This document shows positions 36,601 to 45,454 of a stretch of DNA of 64,000 bases, piece by piece (the stretch's first letter is position 1; each line of letters starts with the position of its first letter). The position numbers and the translations under genes are program-made. The notes beneath the pieces were generated by a model. It was given only the letters and a program-made list of their open reading frames with translations, did no database searches and was not told the DNA's origin. This DNA comes from Stutzerimonas stutzeri. GTDB taxonomy: Bacteria; Pseudomonadota; Gammaproteobacteria; Pseudomonadales; Pseudomonadaceae. Location of the stretch: positions 186,001 to 250,000 of the forward strand of contig NZ_JYHV01000011.1 in the NCBI RefSeq assembly GCF_000952685.1, written 5' to 3'.

Positions 36601-37324
36601 TCTCGGCTACCGGGTCACCGAGTGCCGGCGCAGCGAGGAGGCCAGGCTGGCCTATGCCGAGCACAGCTTCACGGTGCTGATCATCGACTTCGATCTACCC
36701 GGCGAGGATGGCCTGGATCTGCTCGAAGCGCTGGATCGCCTGCGCTCGCTGAAAGATGTGCGTGTGATATTGAACAGCCGTGAACCGCTTTCGGAAAAGA
36801 ATCTACAGCGACTTCGGCGCTATTCGTCGGTTGCGTTGTCAAAAACAGAGGAATTGGAGCATATGGAAGATGCATTGAAGCCCGCCGCAGCCGAGCCTGC
36901 GCCGCTGGGCATGGATGAAGTGGAACATCCTCTACTGGGTCAGCGGGTGCTGCTGGTGGATTCGGATGTGCGATCGATCTACTCCATCAGCGCCATGCTC
37001 GACGAGCAGGGGCTGCAGGTGGTGCCGGCCACCACGCGTTCCGAGGCACTTGAACGATTCGATGAAGATGCATTCGATTTGGCATTGGTGGACATGGCTA
37101 TGCCGGACAATGGCGGTCCTGCACTGATCCGGCAGCTCAGAAACGACTATGGTTGTCAGGTGCCAATCGTGGCACTGGCGGTTGGTGACGATCCGACCGT
37201 CAGGGATCAAAGCATCGCCGCGGGTGCGGACGATGTGTTGTTCAAGCCGGTCGAAAATCCCAGGTTGGTCGACCTGCTGCGGCGTTGCCTCGAGCAGGCT
37301 GATGGCCCTGGCGAGAGCCCATGA
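33614..37324 (+). CDS. CHASE-PAS hybrid sensor kinase with three receiver domains
   Basis: A 1236-residue membrane hybrid kinase. Helix at about 14-36, a periplasmic CHASE-type sensor (about 75-250), a second helix at about 312-336, two PAS domains (about 358-590), HisKA with H613 in ANMSHELRTPLNS, HATPase_c (DTGIGIAEDQHERIFQ, GTGLGLAIARQL), and three receivers with likely acceptors D905, D1025 and D1160. CHASE domains bind small ligands such as cytokinin-like molecules or amino acids; the ligand here is unknown. ATG 33614 follows GAGGAGG. The next gene encodes a REC-PAS-GGDEF-EAL protein, a plausible phosphorelay target. Confidence 0.9.
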   Translation: MDDRSALHSRKPWLPLVVTLALMAGLGGWVVWQWQVQEARIRAEQAQRFNLAVNDVESNLRERMRAYEMVMRGLAGLFVGSDTVSLDDWNRASDQLQLQDFYPGIQAIALARYVRADNLASLLTEMRKEGRSNFRMYPAGDRDEYLITDFIHPLDWRNRRVLGFDMLSEETRREAIMAARNIGTPMLTGPLRLKQETEQNAQVGILLYLPLYRVGAPVTTLEERQAAFAGTLHGAFRLTDLMEGVLGSRSKLFQLQLFDAAIPDEPLLVGRAAVSDDARFHRTRNIYMYGRSWQLQVGSTPEYEAILNRSSGAFNLAAAMTAAILFSLLIGGYLYLRERALRSSQALGAQLQEREAWFRQLIEQLPVATLLCNDQGRIELANQSAAALLGSSAGLLAGERLNRYVPGALVDSTGGPRLEATHQESQALREDGTPIPVSLSLTSFRRDNAIYHLLNLVDLQQRKRDEERFRNVVEASPNAFLLFDHDGRIVMVNRQTELLFGYSRQELLGQPVELLIPESMRKIYHEVRYRFGQDAESRRLGENRELFGRHRDGHLLPVEVGLSPLRSGEEQLVQAVVIDIGHRKAAERRLRDQANELVVANRYKSEFLANMSHELRTPLNSILILSDQLRQNAASNLTEKQVRHADIIHRAGHDLLQLINDVLDLAKIEAGHMQIKPEPVNLAELLAELVAGLEPMAEQNGLTLGSRIDPDVPVSIISDRARLQQILRNLITNALKFTEHGSVDIHVSQKPAENPVGEDLLQICVTDTGIGIAEDQHERIFQAFQQIDGSISRQYGGTGLGLAIARQLAEVLGGGIRLRSAPGQGSSFTVELPLKLATTTEVRTLRPSQRRGQGGGLLIVEDDADFASVVAEVGQSHGFPSVICGTGQEGLEALEQDRFAAVILDILLPDISGWQVHRVLRSDSRHQDTPVYIISCVPQPQGWSDDGSHYLLKPVAQSELERLFIDLARQEISSMRLLLVETDPERRRQLREHFERLGYRVTECRRSEEARLAYAEHSFTVLIIDFDLPGEDGLDLLEALDRLRSLKDVRVILNSREPLSEKNLQRLRRYSSVALSKTEELEHMEDALKPAAAEPAPLGMDEVEHPLLGQRVLLVDSDVRSIYSISAMLDEQGLQVVPATTRSEALERFDEDAFDLALVDMAMPDNGGPALIRQLRNDYGCQVPIVALAVGDDPTVRDQSIAAGADDVLFKPVENPRLVDLLRRCLEQADGPGESP

Positions 37325-37421
37325 AGGAGAAGTGTGTGACGCATTGTTCATGCCGGAGTGGCGCCTCTATCGACGCCATCGTGGTCGGAATCAACTGTGC
37401 ATCGGGTAGGAGAGTCAGGTG

Positions 37422-39563
37422 ATGGGCCGGGTACAAGCCAAATCACAGCCTCGTACCCGGACGTTGCTGGTCGTCGATGATCGCGAGGCGAATCTGGTTG
37501 CGATGGAGGCCTTGCTGGGCGACGGCGACTGGCAGGTGCACACGGTCAATTCCGGCGAAGCCGCGCTGCAGGCGCTGCTCGATCTGGATGTGGAGCTGGT
37601 ACTGCTGGACGTGCAAATGCCGGGTATGGACGGCTTCGAAGTCGCTCGCCTGATGCGTGGCAGCCCGCACACGCGCTACACCCCGATCATTTTCGTCTCG
37701 GCCATCGCGCATACCCGTGAGTCGGTATTGCGGGGATATGCGACGGGGGCGGTTGATTTCATCCTGAAACCCTTCGATCCACAGGTGCTCAAGCACAAGA
37801 TCAACACGTTGCTCAGCCACGAGCACAACCGGCGCGATCTGCAATTGCTGACCCAGCAGCTCGACAGCGCGCGGGCATTCAACGCCTCGGTGCTGAACAA
37901 CGCCGCCGAAGGCATTCTGGTGGTGGGCGAGGATGGCTACATCAACTTCGCCAACCCGGCGATCGCACAAATGCTACACACCAGCGTCGACGATCTACAG
38001 GGCACGGCATTGGTCGATCATCTCGCCGCGCCGCAAATGCCCGAAGCCTGGCGCGACACCGAGTTCTACAAGCAATGGCGTAGCGGCAATACCTTCCGTC
38101 TGCACGAAGCACAGCTATATACCGCCAACGGCGGCACGCTGCCGGTGGCTTTGTCTGCGTCACCACTGCCTCGTCAACAGCGATCAATGGTGGTGATCGC
38201 CCTGGACATGTCGGTGGTGCGCAATCTGCACGTGCAGCTGGAAACCCAGGCGGTGACCGACTCGCTGACCGGCTTGCTGAATCGGCGGGGCTTCCACCAG
38301 GCGCTGGATTCGGCCTTGGCGAGGGTTGACCGGAACGGCAAGCGCATGGCCATCCTCTACATCGACCTGGACGGATTCAAGCGTATCAACGATTCGCTGG
38401 GGCACGATGCGGGCGACGAGATTCTCTGCCGCGTGGCGCGGGTGCTGGAAACCTGCATGCGGCCCTACGACATTATTGCCCGCATGGGCGGCGACGAGTT
38501 CACCGCATTGCTGGATTCGCTCGATCATCCGGAAGACGCTGCCAAGGTGGCGGAAAAACTCATCGAGCTGATTTCGGTCCGGCATACCATCGGCGGTACC
38601 GACGTGACGCTCGGCGCCAGTATCGGTATCGCGCATTTTCCGGATTGCGGCCAGAGCGTCGAGGAGTTGCTGCGTTCAGCGGACATGGCCATGTATGAAG
38701 CCAAACGCAACGGACGGCAGCAGTATCGGTTTTTCTCCAACGAAATGAACGGCCGCGCCCATGCGCGCCTGATGATGGAGGAGAATCTGCGCAGCACCAT
38801 CGACCGCAATGGCTTCGGCTTGGTCTACCAGCCCCAGATCGTGCTCGAAACAGGCGAGCTACGCGGCTTCGAGGCTCTGCTGCGCTGGGATTACAGCGGT
38901 CGCGGTGAAGTCGAACCCAACGTGTTCATTCCCTTGCTGGAAGAAACGCGGCTGATCGACCGGGTCGGTAAATGGGCTCTGCGCGAGGGCCTGGCTCAAT
39001 GTCGTGACTGGCGTGAGCGATTCGGTGAAAAAATGATCCTGAGCTTCAATGTCAGCCCGGTTCAGTTCGGCCGGGTCGGCTTGATCGATGAATTGCGTCG
39101 CCTGCTCGACGAGTCCCAGCTTGATCCTCGCCAGCTGGAACTGGAGGTCACCGAAGGTGCGCTGATGCAGGATCTGGAGCAGAGCTGCGACAAGCTCCGG
39201 CAACTGCGGGAGCTGGGCGTAAGGGTGGCGGTGGATGACTTCGGCACGGGCTATTCGTCACTGGCCTACCTGCGGCACTTCGATCTGGATACGCTGAAGA
39301 TCGACCGCCTGTTCATCGCCAATATGCTCGATTCGCCCCGCGATGCCGCGGTGGTCAGCACCATCATCGACCTGGGGCGCAACCTGGGGCTGGAAGTCAT
39401 CGCCGAAGGCGTCGAAACAGCGGCTCAACGCGATTGGCTGATTGCCAATGGTTGCCAAGTGATGCAGGGCTTTCTGGTAGCGCCGGGATTGGCCGTCGAG
39501 GATGCATTGGCGTTTCCGCGGACGGTCGACTGGGCGAAGCTCGATCACCAGGTGCGCGATTAG
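37422..39563 (+). CDS. REC-PAS-GGDEF-EAL cyclic-di-GMP regulator
   Basis: A 713-residue response regulator. Receiver at about 14-130 (LLVVDDREANLVAM, LVLLDVQMPGMDG with the acceptor Asp about residue 66), PAS at about 150-260, GGDEF at about 275-430 with intact MGGDEF, and EAL at about 445-700 with GFEALLRW and DDFGTGYSSL. Both c-di-GMP catalytic motifs look complete, so the protein could synthesise or degrade c-di-GMP depending on phosphorylation. Starts GTG 37419 and ATG 37422 both follow AGGAG; ATG is preferred. Located 97 bases after the CHASE kinase, probably its operon partner. Confidence 0.9.
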   Translation: MGRVQAKSQPRTRTLLVVDDREANLVAMEALLGDGDWQVHTVNSGEAALQALLDLDVELVLLDVQMPGMDGFEVARLMRGSPHTRYTPIIFVSAIAHTRESVLRGYATGAVDFILKPFDPQVLKHKINTLLSHEHNRRDLQLLTQQLDSARAFNASVLNNAAEGILVVGEDGYINFANPAIAQMLHTSVDDLQGTALVDHLAAPQMPEAWRDTEFYKQWRSGNTFRLHEAQLYTANGGTLPVALSASPLPRQQRSMVVIALDMSVVRNLHVQLETQAVTDSLTGLLNRRGFHQALDSALARVDRNGKRMAILYIDLDGFKRINDSLGHDAGDEILCRVARVLETCMRPYDIIARMGGDEFTALLDSLDHPEDAAKVAEKLIELISVRHTIGGTDVTLGASIGIAHFPDCGQSVEELLRSADMAMYEAKRNGRQQYRFFSNEMNGRAHARLMMEENLRSTIDRNGFGLVYQPQIVLETGELRGFEALLRWDYSGRGEVEPNVFIPLLEETRLIDRVGKWALREGLAQCRDWRERFGEKMILSFNVSPVQFGRVGLIDELRRLLDESQLDPRQLELEVTEGALMQDLEQSCDKLRQLRELGVRVAVDDFGTGYSSLAYLRHFDLDTLKIDRLFIANMLDSPRDAAVVSTIIDLGRNLGLEVIAEGVETAAQRDWLIANGCQVMQGFLVAPGLAVEDALAFPRTVDWAKLDHQVRD

Positions 39564-39567
39564 GCCG

Positions 39568-40476
39568 TCAGCGACTCGGCGGGTATTGCCGGTGCAGCGT
39601 TTCGAGCAAGGCGTCCTTGTCGCTCCAAAGCTCGTTGACCCATTCCTGGAAGCTCAGTCGATAGCGCTCGTCCTGATCGTAGCTGCGATGCAGGAACTCG
39701 GCCGGGATGGCCCGTGAGTCGATGCGCATCACTACCCGTCCGATGCGGCCGCAGAGCAGGTCCCAAAAGCTGGGATTGCCGTCCGGGTAGTGGATGGTGA
39801 TGTTGATCAGTGCGGTCAGCTGCTCGCCCATGGCGTCGATCACGAAGGCGACGCCGCCGGCTCTGGGTTTGAGCAGATGGCGGTAGGGTGAAGCCTGCTC
39901 GTCATGCTTGTCCTGGGTAAAGCGTGTGCCTTCGAGAAAGTTGAATACCGACACCGGATTGGTCCGGTAGCGCTCGCAAGCCTTGCGGGTCGTGGCCAGA
40001 TCCTGGCCACGTTTTTCCGGATACTTGGTCAGATACTCCTTGGTGAAGCGCTTCATGAAGGGGAACTCTAGCGCCCACCAGCACAGACCAATGACGGGTA
40101 CCCATATCAGCTCCTGCTTGAGAAAAAACTTCAGAATCGGCATGCGTCGATTCAACTGGTATTGGAGCATCAGGATATCGGCCCAGCTTTGGTGGTTACT
40201 GGTGACGAGATAGGAGTGTTGCATGTCGACCTTTTCCAATCCTTGCACATCCCATTGCGTGCGCCGCACCTGATCCATCCAGAAGCCGTTGACCGCCATC
40301 CAGGACTCGGCGATCCAATGCATGCCGAAGCGCAGCGCACGCTGGACGCGAGGGATCGGCAGTGCCAGTTTCAGCAACGAAAGCGCGAAAAGGGGCCAGC
40401 ACCAGAACAGCGTATTCAGCGCCAGCGTCAGGCCGGCAAGGACGCCGCGGAAGGGAGCAGGGAGGACATTCAGCAT
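39568..40476 (-). CDS. PlsC-type acyltransferase (YihG-like)
   Basis: A 302-residue membrane acyltransferase. N-terminal hydrophobic segment about 10-45, catalytic NHQSWAD with canonical H-x4-D (about residue 94), EFPFMKR and FLEGTR as the acceptor-binding blocks, then YRHLLKPRAGGV. Resembles E. coli YihG, a probable 1-acyl-sn-glycerol-3-phosphate acyltransferase contributing to phospholipid acyl composition. It ends 4 bases after the c-di-GMP gene stop (convergent). Synteny places a comparable acyltransferase (PA0834) between the OmpA lipoprotein and pta in P. aeruginosa. Confidence 0.88.
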   Translation of the reverse strand: MLNVLPAPFRGVLAGLTLALNTLFWCWPLFALSLLKLALPIPRVQRALRFGMHWIAESWMAVNGFWMDQVRRTQWDVQGLEKVDMQHSYLVTSNHQSWADILMLQYQLNRRMPILKFFLKQELIWVPVIGLCWWALEFPFMKRFTKEYLTKYPEKRGQDLATTRKACERYRTNPVSVFNFLEGTRFTQDKHDEQASPYRHLLKPRAGGVAFVIDAMGEQLTALINITIHYPDGNPSFWDLLCGRIGRVVMRIDSRAIPAEFLHRSYDQDERYRLSFQEWVNELWSDKDALLETLHRQYPPSR

Positions 40477-40609
40477 CGATTGGCTCGTATACCCGTCAAT
40501 TAAGGCGGCAAGAGTACCGATTGCGCGCTGGACTGCAAGACGAATACGCCCAGCGAAAGGTGTTGCGACCTACCCAGCCGCGATGGGCCGGGCAGGTCGG
40601 ATCAGCGGA

Positions 40610-42706
40610 TCAGGCTTTCTGGCTGTCGGCCTGCAAGGCGGTGAGGGCGATGGTGAATACGATGTCATCCACCAATGCGCCGCGGGACAGGTCGTTAACC
40701 GGCTTGCGCAGGCCTTGCAGCATGGGCCCGACGCTGATCACGTTGGCGCTGCGCTGGACCGCCTTGTAGGTGGTATTGCCGGTGTTCAGATCGGGGAAGA
40801 TGAATACCGTCGCCTGGCCCGCAACCAGACTGTTCGGCGCTTTCTGCTTGCCGACGCTGGCGACCGAAGCGGCGTCGTACTGCAGTGGACCGTCGATCGG
40901 CAGGTTGGGTGCACGCTCCTGGGCGATGCGCGTGGCTTCGGCAACTTTCTCCACCTCGGCGCCGCTGCCGGAGGTGCCGGTGGAATAACTGATCATCGCC
41001 ACGCGTGGATTGACGCCCAGGGCGACGGCGGATTCGGCGCTTTGTAGCGCGATCTCCGCCAGCTCGGCAGCGCTCGGGTTGGGATTCACCGCGCAGTCGC
41101 CATAGACCAGCACCTGGTCCGGCAGCAGCATGAAGAATACCGACGACACCAGGCTGTAGCCCGGTGCGGTCTTGATCAACTGCAGCGCCGGGCGGATGGT
41201 GTTGGCCGTGGTATGCACGGCGCCTGAAACCAGGCCGTCCACTTCATCGAGCGCCAGCATCATGGTGCCCAGCACCACGGTGTCCTGAAGCTGTCCACGT
41301 GCGTCCTCGGCGGTCAGCCCCTTGGCCTTGCGCATCTCGCACATGGGCTCGACGTACCGGTTGATGATCAGCTCCGGATCGAGGATTTCCAGGCCGGACG
41401 GCAGCGTGATGCCTTGTTCGCGGGCGACCGCCTGGACTTCATCCGGCTTGGCCAGGAGCACGCAACGGGCGATTCCGCGCTCCTGACAGATCGCCGCAGC
41501 ACGGATGGTGCGCGGCTCGTTACCTTCCGGCAGCACGATGCGCTTGTTCGCCTGTTGGGCGCGCTTGACCAACTGATAGCGGAACGCCGGAGGCGACAGT
41601 CGCAACTCGCTACGCGGTACGCTGAGGCGTGTATGCAGCAGTTCGGGCTGCAGGTGCTGGGAGATGAAATCGGTCACCTGGCTGGCGCGTTCGATATCGT
41701 CCGCCGGCGTTTCCTTGTTTAGCGCGAACAGGTTGGTGGCCGTGTCGTAGGAGCCAGTCTGCACGGTCATGACGGGCAGGCCGCCGTCGAGCGCAGCCTT
41801 GCACAGGTCGAGGATGCGCGGATCCGGGGCGAAGTCGCTGCACAGCAAGAGGCCCGCCAGTTCGACGCCATTGAGCGATGCCAGGCTCGCGGCCAAGATG
41901 ATGTCGTCGCGATCGCCGGGGGTAACCACCAGCACACCCGGCTGGAGCAACTGCACGGTGTTGGGGACAGCACGGGCGCAGAGGACGATCTTGCTGATGC
42001 GACGCCGTTCGGCTTCGCCGGCATGGAGCACTTTGGCATCCAGCAGCTGGGCGATGTCCCGGGTACGCAGGGCGTTCAGTTGTTCGGCGTAGGGAACGGC
42101 GCCGAGCAACTGGAAGTCCGCGGTGCCGAGCAGTGGTAGCTGTTCCTTCAGGCGATCGATGAACGCAGGCACACCGTCGTCGCACTTGATCTTGTTGAGC
42201 ACCAAGCCGAGCACCTTCGGATCCTTGGCACCACCAAACAGCTGCGCCTGGATCTCGATGCGCTCGGCCATGCGTTTGAGCGTGTCGCTACCTTGCGCAG
42301 CGATCAGAATGACTTCCGCGTCCAGGCTTTTGGCCAGATGGGTGTTGATCCGCGAGGTGTGGTTGAACTCCCGCGTCGGCACCATGCCCTCAACGATCAC
42401 CACATCCTTGCCGGCGGCTACTTCCTGATAACGGCTGACCACGTCTTCGAGCAGGAGATCGAGCTCGCCATCGGCCAGTTGACGCTCCACCTGTTCCAGC
42501 GGCAGTGGCTCCGGTGAAGCGATATTCAGGGTGTTTTCCACCAGCACACAGGAACGTTCGCGGCCTTGGTCGAGCGGAAAGGGCTGGGCGATGGGCTTGA
42601 AGAAGCCGACCGTCAACCCGGCACGTTCGAGTGCCCGGATCAGACCGAGGCTGACGGAATTGAGGCCGCCACCAAAACCACAGGGGGCGAGGAAGAGCGT
42701 ATGCAT
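40610..42706 (-). CDS. pta: Phosphate acetyltransferase
   Basis: Pta interconverts acetyl-CoA and acetyl phosphate. At 698 residues it is the long proteobacterial form: N-terminal P-loop/dethiobiotin-synthetase-like domain (FLAPCGFGGGLNSVSLG at about 5-21), a DRTGG domain near 200-320, and the C-terminal PTA_PTB domain (RIVLPEGNEPRTIRAA; GSGAEVEKVAEATRIA; DLNTGNTTYKAVQRSA). Start ATG 42706 follows CAGGAGATCACC. It lies 104 bases after ackA on the same strand, forming the acetate overflow/assimilation pathway; acetyl phosphate can also phosphorylate response regulators. Confidence 0.96.
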   Translation of the reverse strand: MHTLFLAPCGFGGGLNSVSLGLIRALERAGLTVGFFKPIAQPFPLDQGRERSCVLVENTLNIASPEPLPLEQVERQLADGELDLLLEDVVSRYQEVAAGKDVVIVEGMVPTREFNHTSRINTHLAKSLDAEVILIAAQGSDTLKRMAERIEIQAQLFGGAKDPKVLGLVLNKIKCDDGVPAFIDRLKEQLPLLGTADFQLLGAVPYAEQLNALRTRDIAQLLDAKVLHAGEAERRRISKIVLCARAVPNTVQLLQPGVLVVTPGDRDDIILAASLASLNGVELAGLLLCSDFAPDPRILDLCKAALDGGLPVMTVQTGSYDTATNLFALNKETPADDIERASQVTDFISQHLQPELLHTRLSVPRSELRLSPPAFRYQLVKRAQQANKRIVLPEGNEPRTIRAAAICQERGIARCVLLAKPDEVQAVAREQGITLPSGLEILDPELIINRYVEPMCEMRKAKGLTAEDARGQLQDTVVLGTMMLALDEVDGLVSGAVHTTANTIRPALQLIKTAPGYSLVSSVFFMLLPDQVLVYGDCAVNPNPSAAELAEIALQSAESAVALGVNPRVAMISYSTGTSGSGAEVEKVAEATRIAQERAPNLPIDGPLQYDAASVASVGKQKAPNSLVAGQATVFIFPDLNTGNTTYKAVQRSANVISVGPMLQGLRKPVNDLSRGALVDDIVFTIALTALQADSQKA

Positions 42707-42810
42707 GGTGATCTCCTGTCGAGCGAAGGGCGATGGCGCTGTCGAATCGACTAAACCCGACGCCCCTTACGGTCGCCGGATTTTGCAATGCAATCCGTGT
42801 CGGCGCGTTG

Positions 42811-43998
42811 TCAGGCGTCAAGCAGAGCTAGGGTGTCCAGCGCGATCTGACGTTCCTCGTTGGTGGGCACCACCAGAACCCGCGGGCTGCCCACTGCCTG
42901 GATTTCGCCACCGACGCCGCGGGTGCAGCGTGCGTTAGCCGCTTCGTCCAGCTTGAAGTTGAACAGCTTGAGATGCTCGAGGGTACGGCTGCGCGCGGCT
43001 GCCGAGTTCTCGCCGATACCGCCGGTGAAGATCAGGCCGTCGAGCTTCGGCAAGGCGCAGGCCATGCTCGCCAGCGATTTGGCCAGGCGATAGCAGAACA
43101 CCTCGAAGGCCAGCGTGGCGCCCGGATGGCCGGCAATGCGGGCTTCGTAGAGCGTGCGCATGTCGTTGGACAGGCCTGACAGGCCCTTGAGGCCGCTGTC
43201 ATGGTTGAGTACGCGATCGATCTGCTCGAGGCTCCAGCCAAGGGTCCGGTTCAGGTAACTGTGCAGATTGGGGTCGACGTCGCCACTACGCGTGCCCATC
43301 ACCAACCCTTCCAGCGGGGTCAGTCCCATGCTGGTGTCGCGGCTTTCGCCATTGACGATGGCGCAGGTCGAGCAGCCGTTACCCAGGTGTGCGGTCAGCC
43401 AGCAGCTGTCATCGACCGGCAGCCCGGTCATCTCGGCGGCGCGCTTGCTGACATAGTTGTGGCTGGTGCCATGGAAGCCGTAGCGGCGTACACCGTGCTC
43501 CTTGTAGAGAAATTCTGGCACGGCGTAGCGGAAGGCGTGCTCGGGCATGCTCTGGTGGAAGGCCGTGTCGAATACGCTTACCTGTGGCAGACCTGGGAAG
43601 AGCGCAATGGCCGCGTCGATGCCGACCAGGTTGGCCGGATTGTGCAGCGGGGCCAGCTGAGCGCTGTCGCGGATCGCCTGGAGCACGTCCTCGTCGATCA
43701 GGCTGGAGCCGGTGAAGTGCTCGCCGCCATGAACCACCCGATGGCCGATGCCGTCGAGCTTGCCGCCTGCAGCGTCCTGTGCCAGTGGCAGCAGCTCCTC
43801 CAACGCAGCACGATGGTCGGCTCCCGGGATATCTCGGCTCTGCTTGGCGTCTCCCAGCTGCCAATGAAGCACCGCTTCCGGACTGCCGAGGCGTTCGGCC
43901 AGGCCTTGCAAAGGGAAGGTCGCTTGCGTTTCGTTGACCAGTGCGAACTTGATCGACGAACTGCCGCAGTTAATCACCAGGATGTTTCGAGCCGACAT
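42811..43998 (-). CDS. ackA: Acetate kinase
   Basis: AckA converts acetyl phosphate and ADP to acetate and ATP. The 395-residue ASKHA-fold enzyme carries [14 protein letters not shown] (about 7-20), [13 protein letters not shown], the catalytic Asp in [11 protein letters not shown], and [10 protein letters not shown], then [10 protein letters not shown] at the nucleotide site. ATG 43998 follows GAGGAACACCG. It is upstream of pta in a two-gene unit and divergent from slyD across a 238-base region. The order ackA-pta with slyD and gpx beside it matches P. aeruginosa PA0835-0838. Confidence 0.96.
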   Translation of the reverse strand: MSARNILVINCGSSSIKFALVNETQATFPLQGLAERLGSPEAVLHWQLGDAKQSRDIPGADHRAALEELLPLAQDAAGGKLDGIGHRVVHGGEHFTGSSLIDEDVLQAIRDSAQLAPLHNPANLVGIDAAIALFPGLPQVSVFDTAFHQSMPEHAFRYAVPEFLYKEHGVRRYGFHGTSHNYVSKRAAEMTGLPVDDSCWLTAHLGNGCSTCAIVNGESRDTSMGLTPLEGLVMGTRSGDVDPNLHSYLNRTLGWSLEQIDRVLNHDSGLKGLSGLSNDMRTLYEARIAGHPGATLAFEVFCYRLAKSLASMACALPKLDGLIFTGGIGENSAAARSRTLEHLKLFNFKLDEAANARCTRGVGGEIQAVGSPRVLVVPTNEERQIALDTLALLDA

Positions 43999-44236
43999 CG
44001 GTGTTCCTCTGATGCGTATTAATTGTTGAAATACATCACTTAGCTTGCGGCGCGGATTCTGGCATAGGCCATGACGAACCGATGTTCTCCAAAGGTTGTA
44101 TGCGACACCGCCAGAGGCAGGGGCTACGGATGTTCGTCAAGTCTGCTGCTGGTCCCGTTTATCCGGGCTCGGTTCGCAATCGACGCTGCTCGCGGTTAAA
44201 CTTTGGTATCACATTCCCCAGCAAAGGTTTCACCTC

Positions 44237-44722
44237 ATGCAGATTGCCGCTAAGAAGGCTGTGTCAATCGACTACACACTCACCAACGACGCCGGTGAGG
44301 TGATCGACAGCTCTGCCGGCGGCGCGCCGCTGGTTTACCTGCATGGCGCAGGCAACATCATCTCCGGTCTGGAAAAGGCGCTGGAAGGTAAGCAGGGCGG
44401 CGACGAGGTAAAGGTCGCCATCGAGCCGCAGGATGCTTACGGCGAGTACAGCCCGGAGCTGGTCGCCACGCTCAACCGCGCTATGTTCGAAGGTGTCGAC
44501 GAACTGGAAGTCGGTATGCAATTTCATGCATCCGGCCCGGACGGCGGCATGCAGATCGTCACTATCCGTGATGTCGAAGGTGACGACGTGATCGTCGACG
44601 GTAACCACCCGCTGGCCGGGCAGCGTCTGAATTTTGAAGTCAAGATCGTCGATGTGCGTGACGCCACCGAAGAAGAAATTGCCCATGGTCACGTCCATGG
44701 CGAAGGTGGTCACCAGCACTGA
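44237..44722 (+). CDS. slyD: FKBP-type peptidyl-prolyl isomerase SlyD
   Basis: SlyD is a cytoplasmic prolyl isomerase and chaperone with a metal-binding tail. The 161-residue protein has the FKBP core split by the insert-in-flap domain (residues about 70-130), with EPQDAYGEYSPELV and GNHPLAGQRLNFEVKI motifs. The C-terminus HGHVHGEGGHQH is a short histidine-rich metal tail, much shorter than in E. coli and without cysteines. ATG 44237 is the first sensible start; the frame is open upstream to 44096. A terminator follows 59 bases after the stop. Confidence 0.93.
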   Translation: MQIAAKKAVSIDYTLTNDAGEVIDSSAGGAPLVYLHGAGNIISGLEKALEGKQGGDEVKVAIEPQDAYGEYSPELVATLNRAMFEGVDELEVGMQFHASGPDGGMQIVTIRDVEGDDVIVDGNHPLAGQRLNFEVKIVDVRDATEEEIAHGHVHGEGGHQH

Positions 44723-44781
44723 CGGCTCGCCGCCAGGCGAGTGAGTGGCGGCAAGGTTCGATCCAGATGATCGACCTATGG

Positions 44782-44812
44782 AAGCGCTTCGGTATGCCGA
44801 AGCGCTTTTTTA
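44782..44812 (+). terminator. Rho-independent terminator of slyD
   Basis: 11-bp stem AAGCGCTTCGG / CCGAAGCGCTT with a TATG loop and a T-run, directly upstream of the glutathione peroxidase gene. Confidence 0.9.
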
Positions 44813-44830
44813 CCCTCTGGAGAAGAGAGA

Positions 44831-45313
44831 ATGAGCGCGTTCCACGAGTTGGTCCTACCCGGTATCGCTGGGCAGGAGTTGCCCCTAGCGCCGCTGAAAA
44901 ATCAGGTGACGCTGGTGGTCAATGTGGCATCCGAGTGCGGGTTGACCCCGCAGTACGCTGGCCTGCAGGCGCTGCATGAGCGTTATCTGGATCGTGGTTT
45001 CGGCGTACTGGGTATTCCCTGCAATCAGTTCGCCGCTCAGGAGCCGGGCAGCGATGCGCAGATCCTGCAGTTCTGCAGCGGAACTTACGGCATCAGCTTT
45101 CCGTTGAGCAGCAAACTCGAGGTCAACGGGCCACAGCGGCATCCGCTGTACCGGATCCTGGCCGGCGAGGGTGCCGACTTCCCAGGAGACATCAGCTGGA
45201 ACTTCGAGAAGTTCCTCGTCGATAAGGACGGTCGCGTGCTAGCGCGTTTTTCGCCCCGTACCGCCCCAGACGATCCTGCCTTGATTCAGGCGATCGAAAG
45301 CGCGCTCGCCTGA
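44831..45313 (+). CDS. Glutathione peroxidase family protein
   Basis: A 160-residue thiol peroxidase of the BtuE/GPx family, reducing hydroperoxides with thioredoxin or glutathione. Peroxidatic C36 sits in NVASECGLTPQY, followed by GIPCNQFAAQEPG and WNFEKFLVD, which supply the catalytic Gln, Trp and Asn. Cysteine rather than selenocysteine is encoded. ATG 44831 follows GGAGAAGAGA, 19 bases after the slyD terminator, so it needs its own promoter or readthrough. Its neighbour order slyD-gpx is that of P. aeruginosa PA0837-0838. Confidence 0.93.
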   Translation: MSAFHELVLPGIAGQELPLAPLKNQVTLVVNVASECGLTPQYAGLQALHERYLDRGFGVLGIPCNQFAAQEPGSDAQILQFCSGTYGISFPLSSKLEVNGPQRHPLYRILAGEGADFPGDISWNFEKFLVDKDGRVLARFSPRTAPDDPALIQAIESALA

Positions 45314-45429
45314 CCGGATGCATCTTCTGCGCAGCGGCATCATCGCTGCGCTTATTCAGTTCATTTCCGTCACTCCATCGCTGCGATCATGGCGGCGCAA
45401 TAAGCGCCATGGATGATGCTGTTTTCGCG

Positions 45430-45441
45430 AGACGACCGGTC
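45430..45441. promoter_or_regulatory. Operator-like site upstream of the TetR gene
   Basis: AGACGACCGGTC, containing the perfect palindrome GACCGGTC (45434-45441), ends 13 bases before the TetR-family start. An identical 12-mer precedes the OYE gene. Probable autoregulatory operator. Confidence 0.6.
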
Positions 45442-45454
45442 ATATGCTCAGGCC

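Noticed and set aside
43201..44022. Plus-strand open frame opposite ackA
   Set aside because: Antisense shadow of acetate kinase; no protein-like features.
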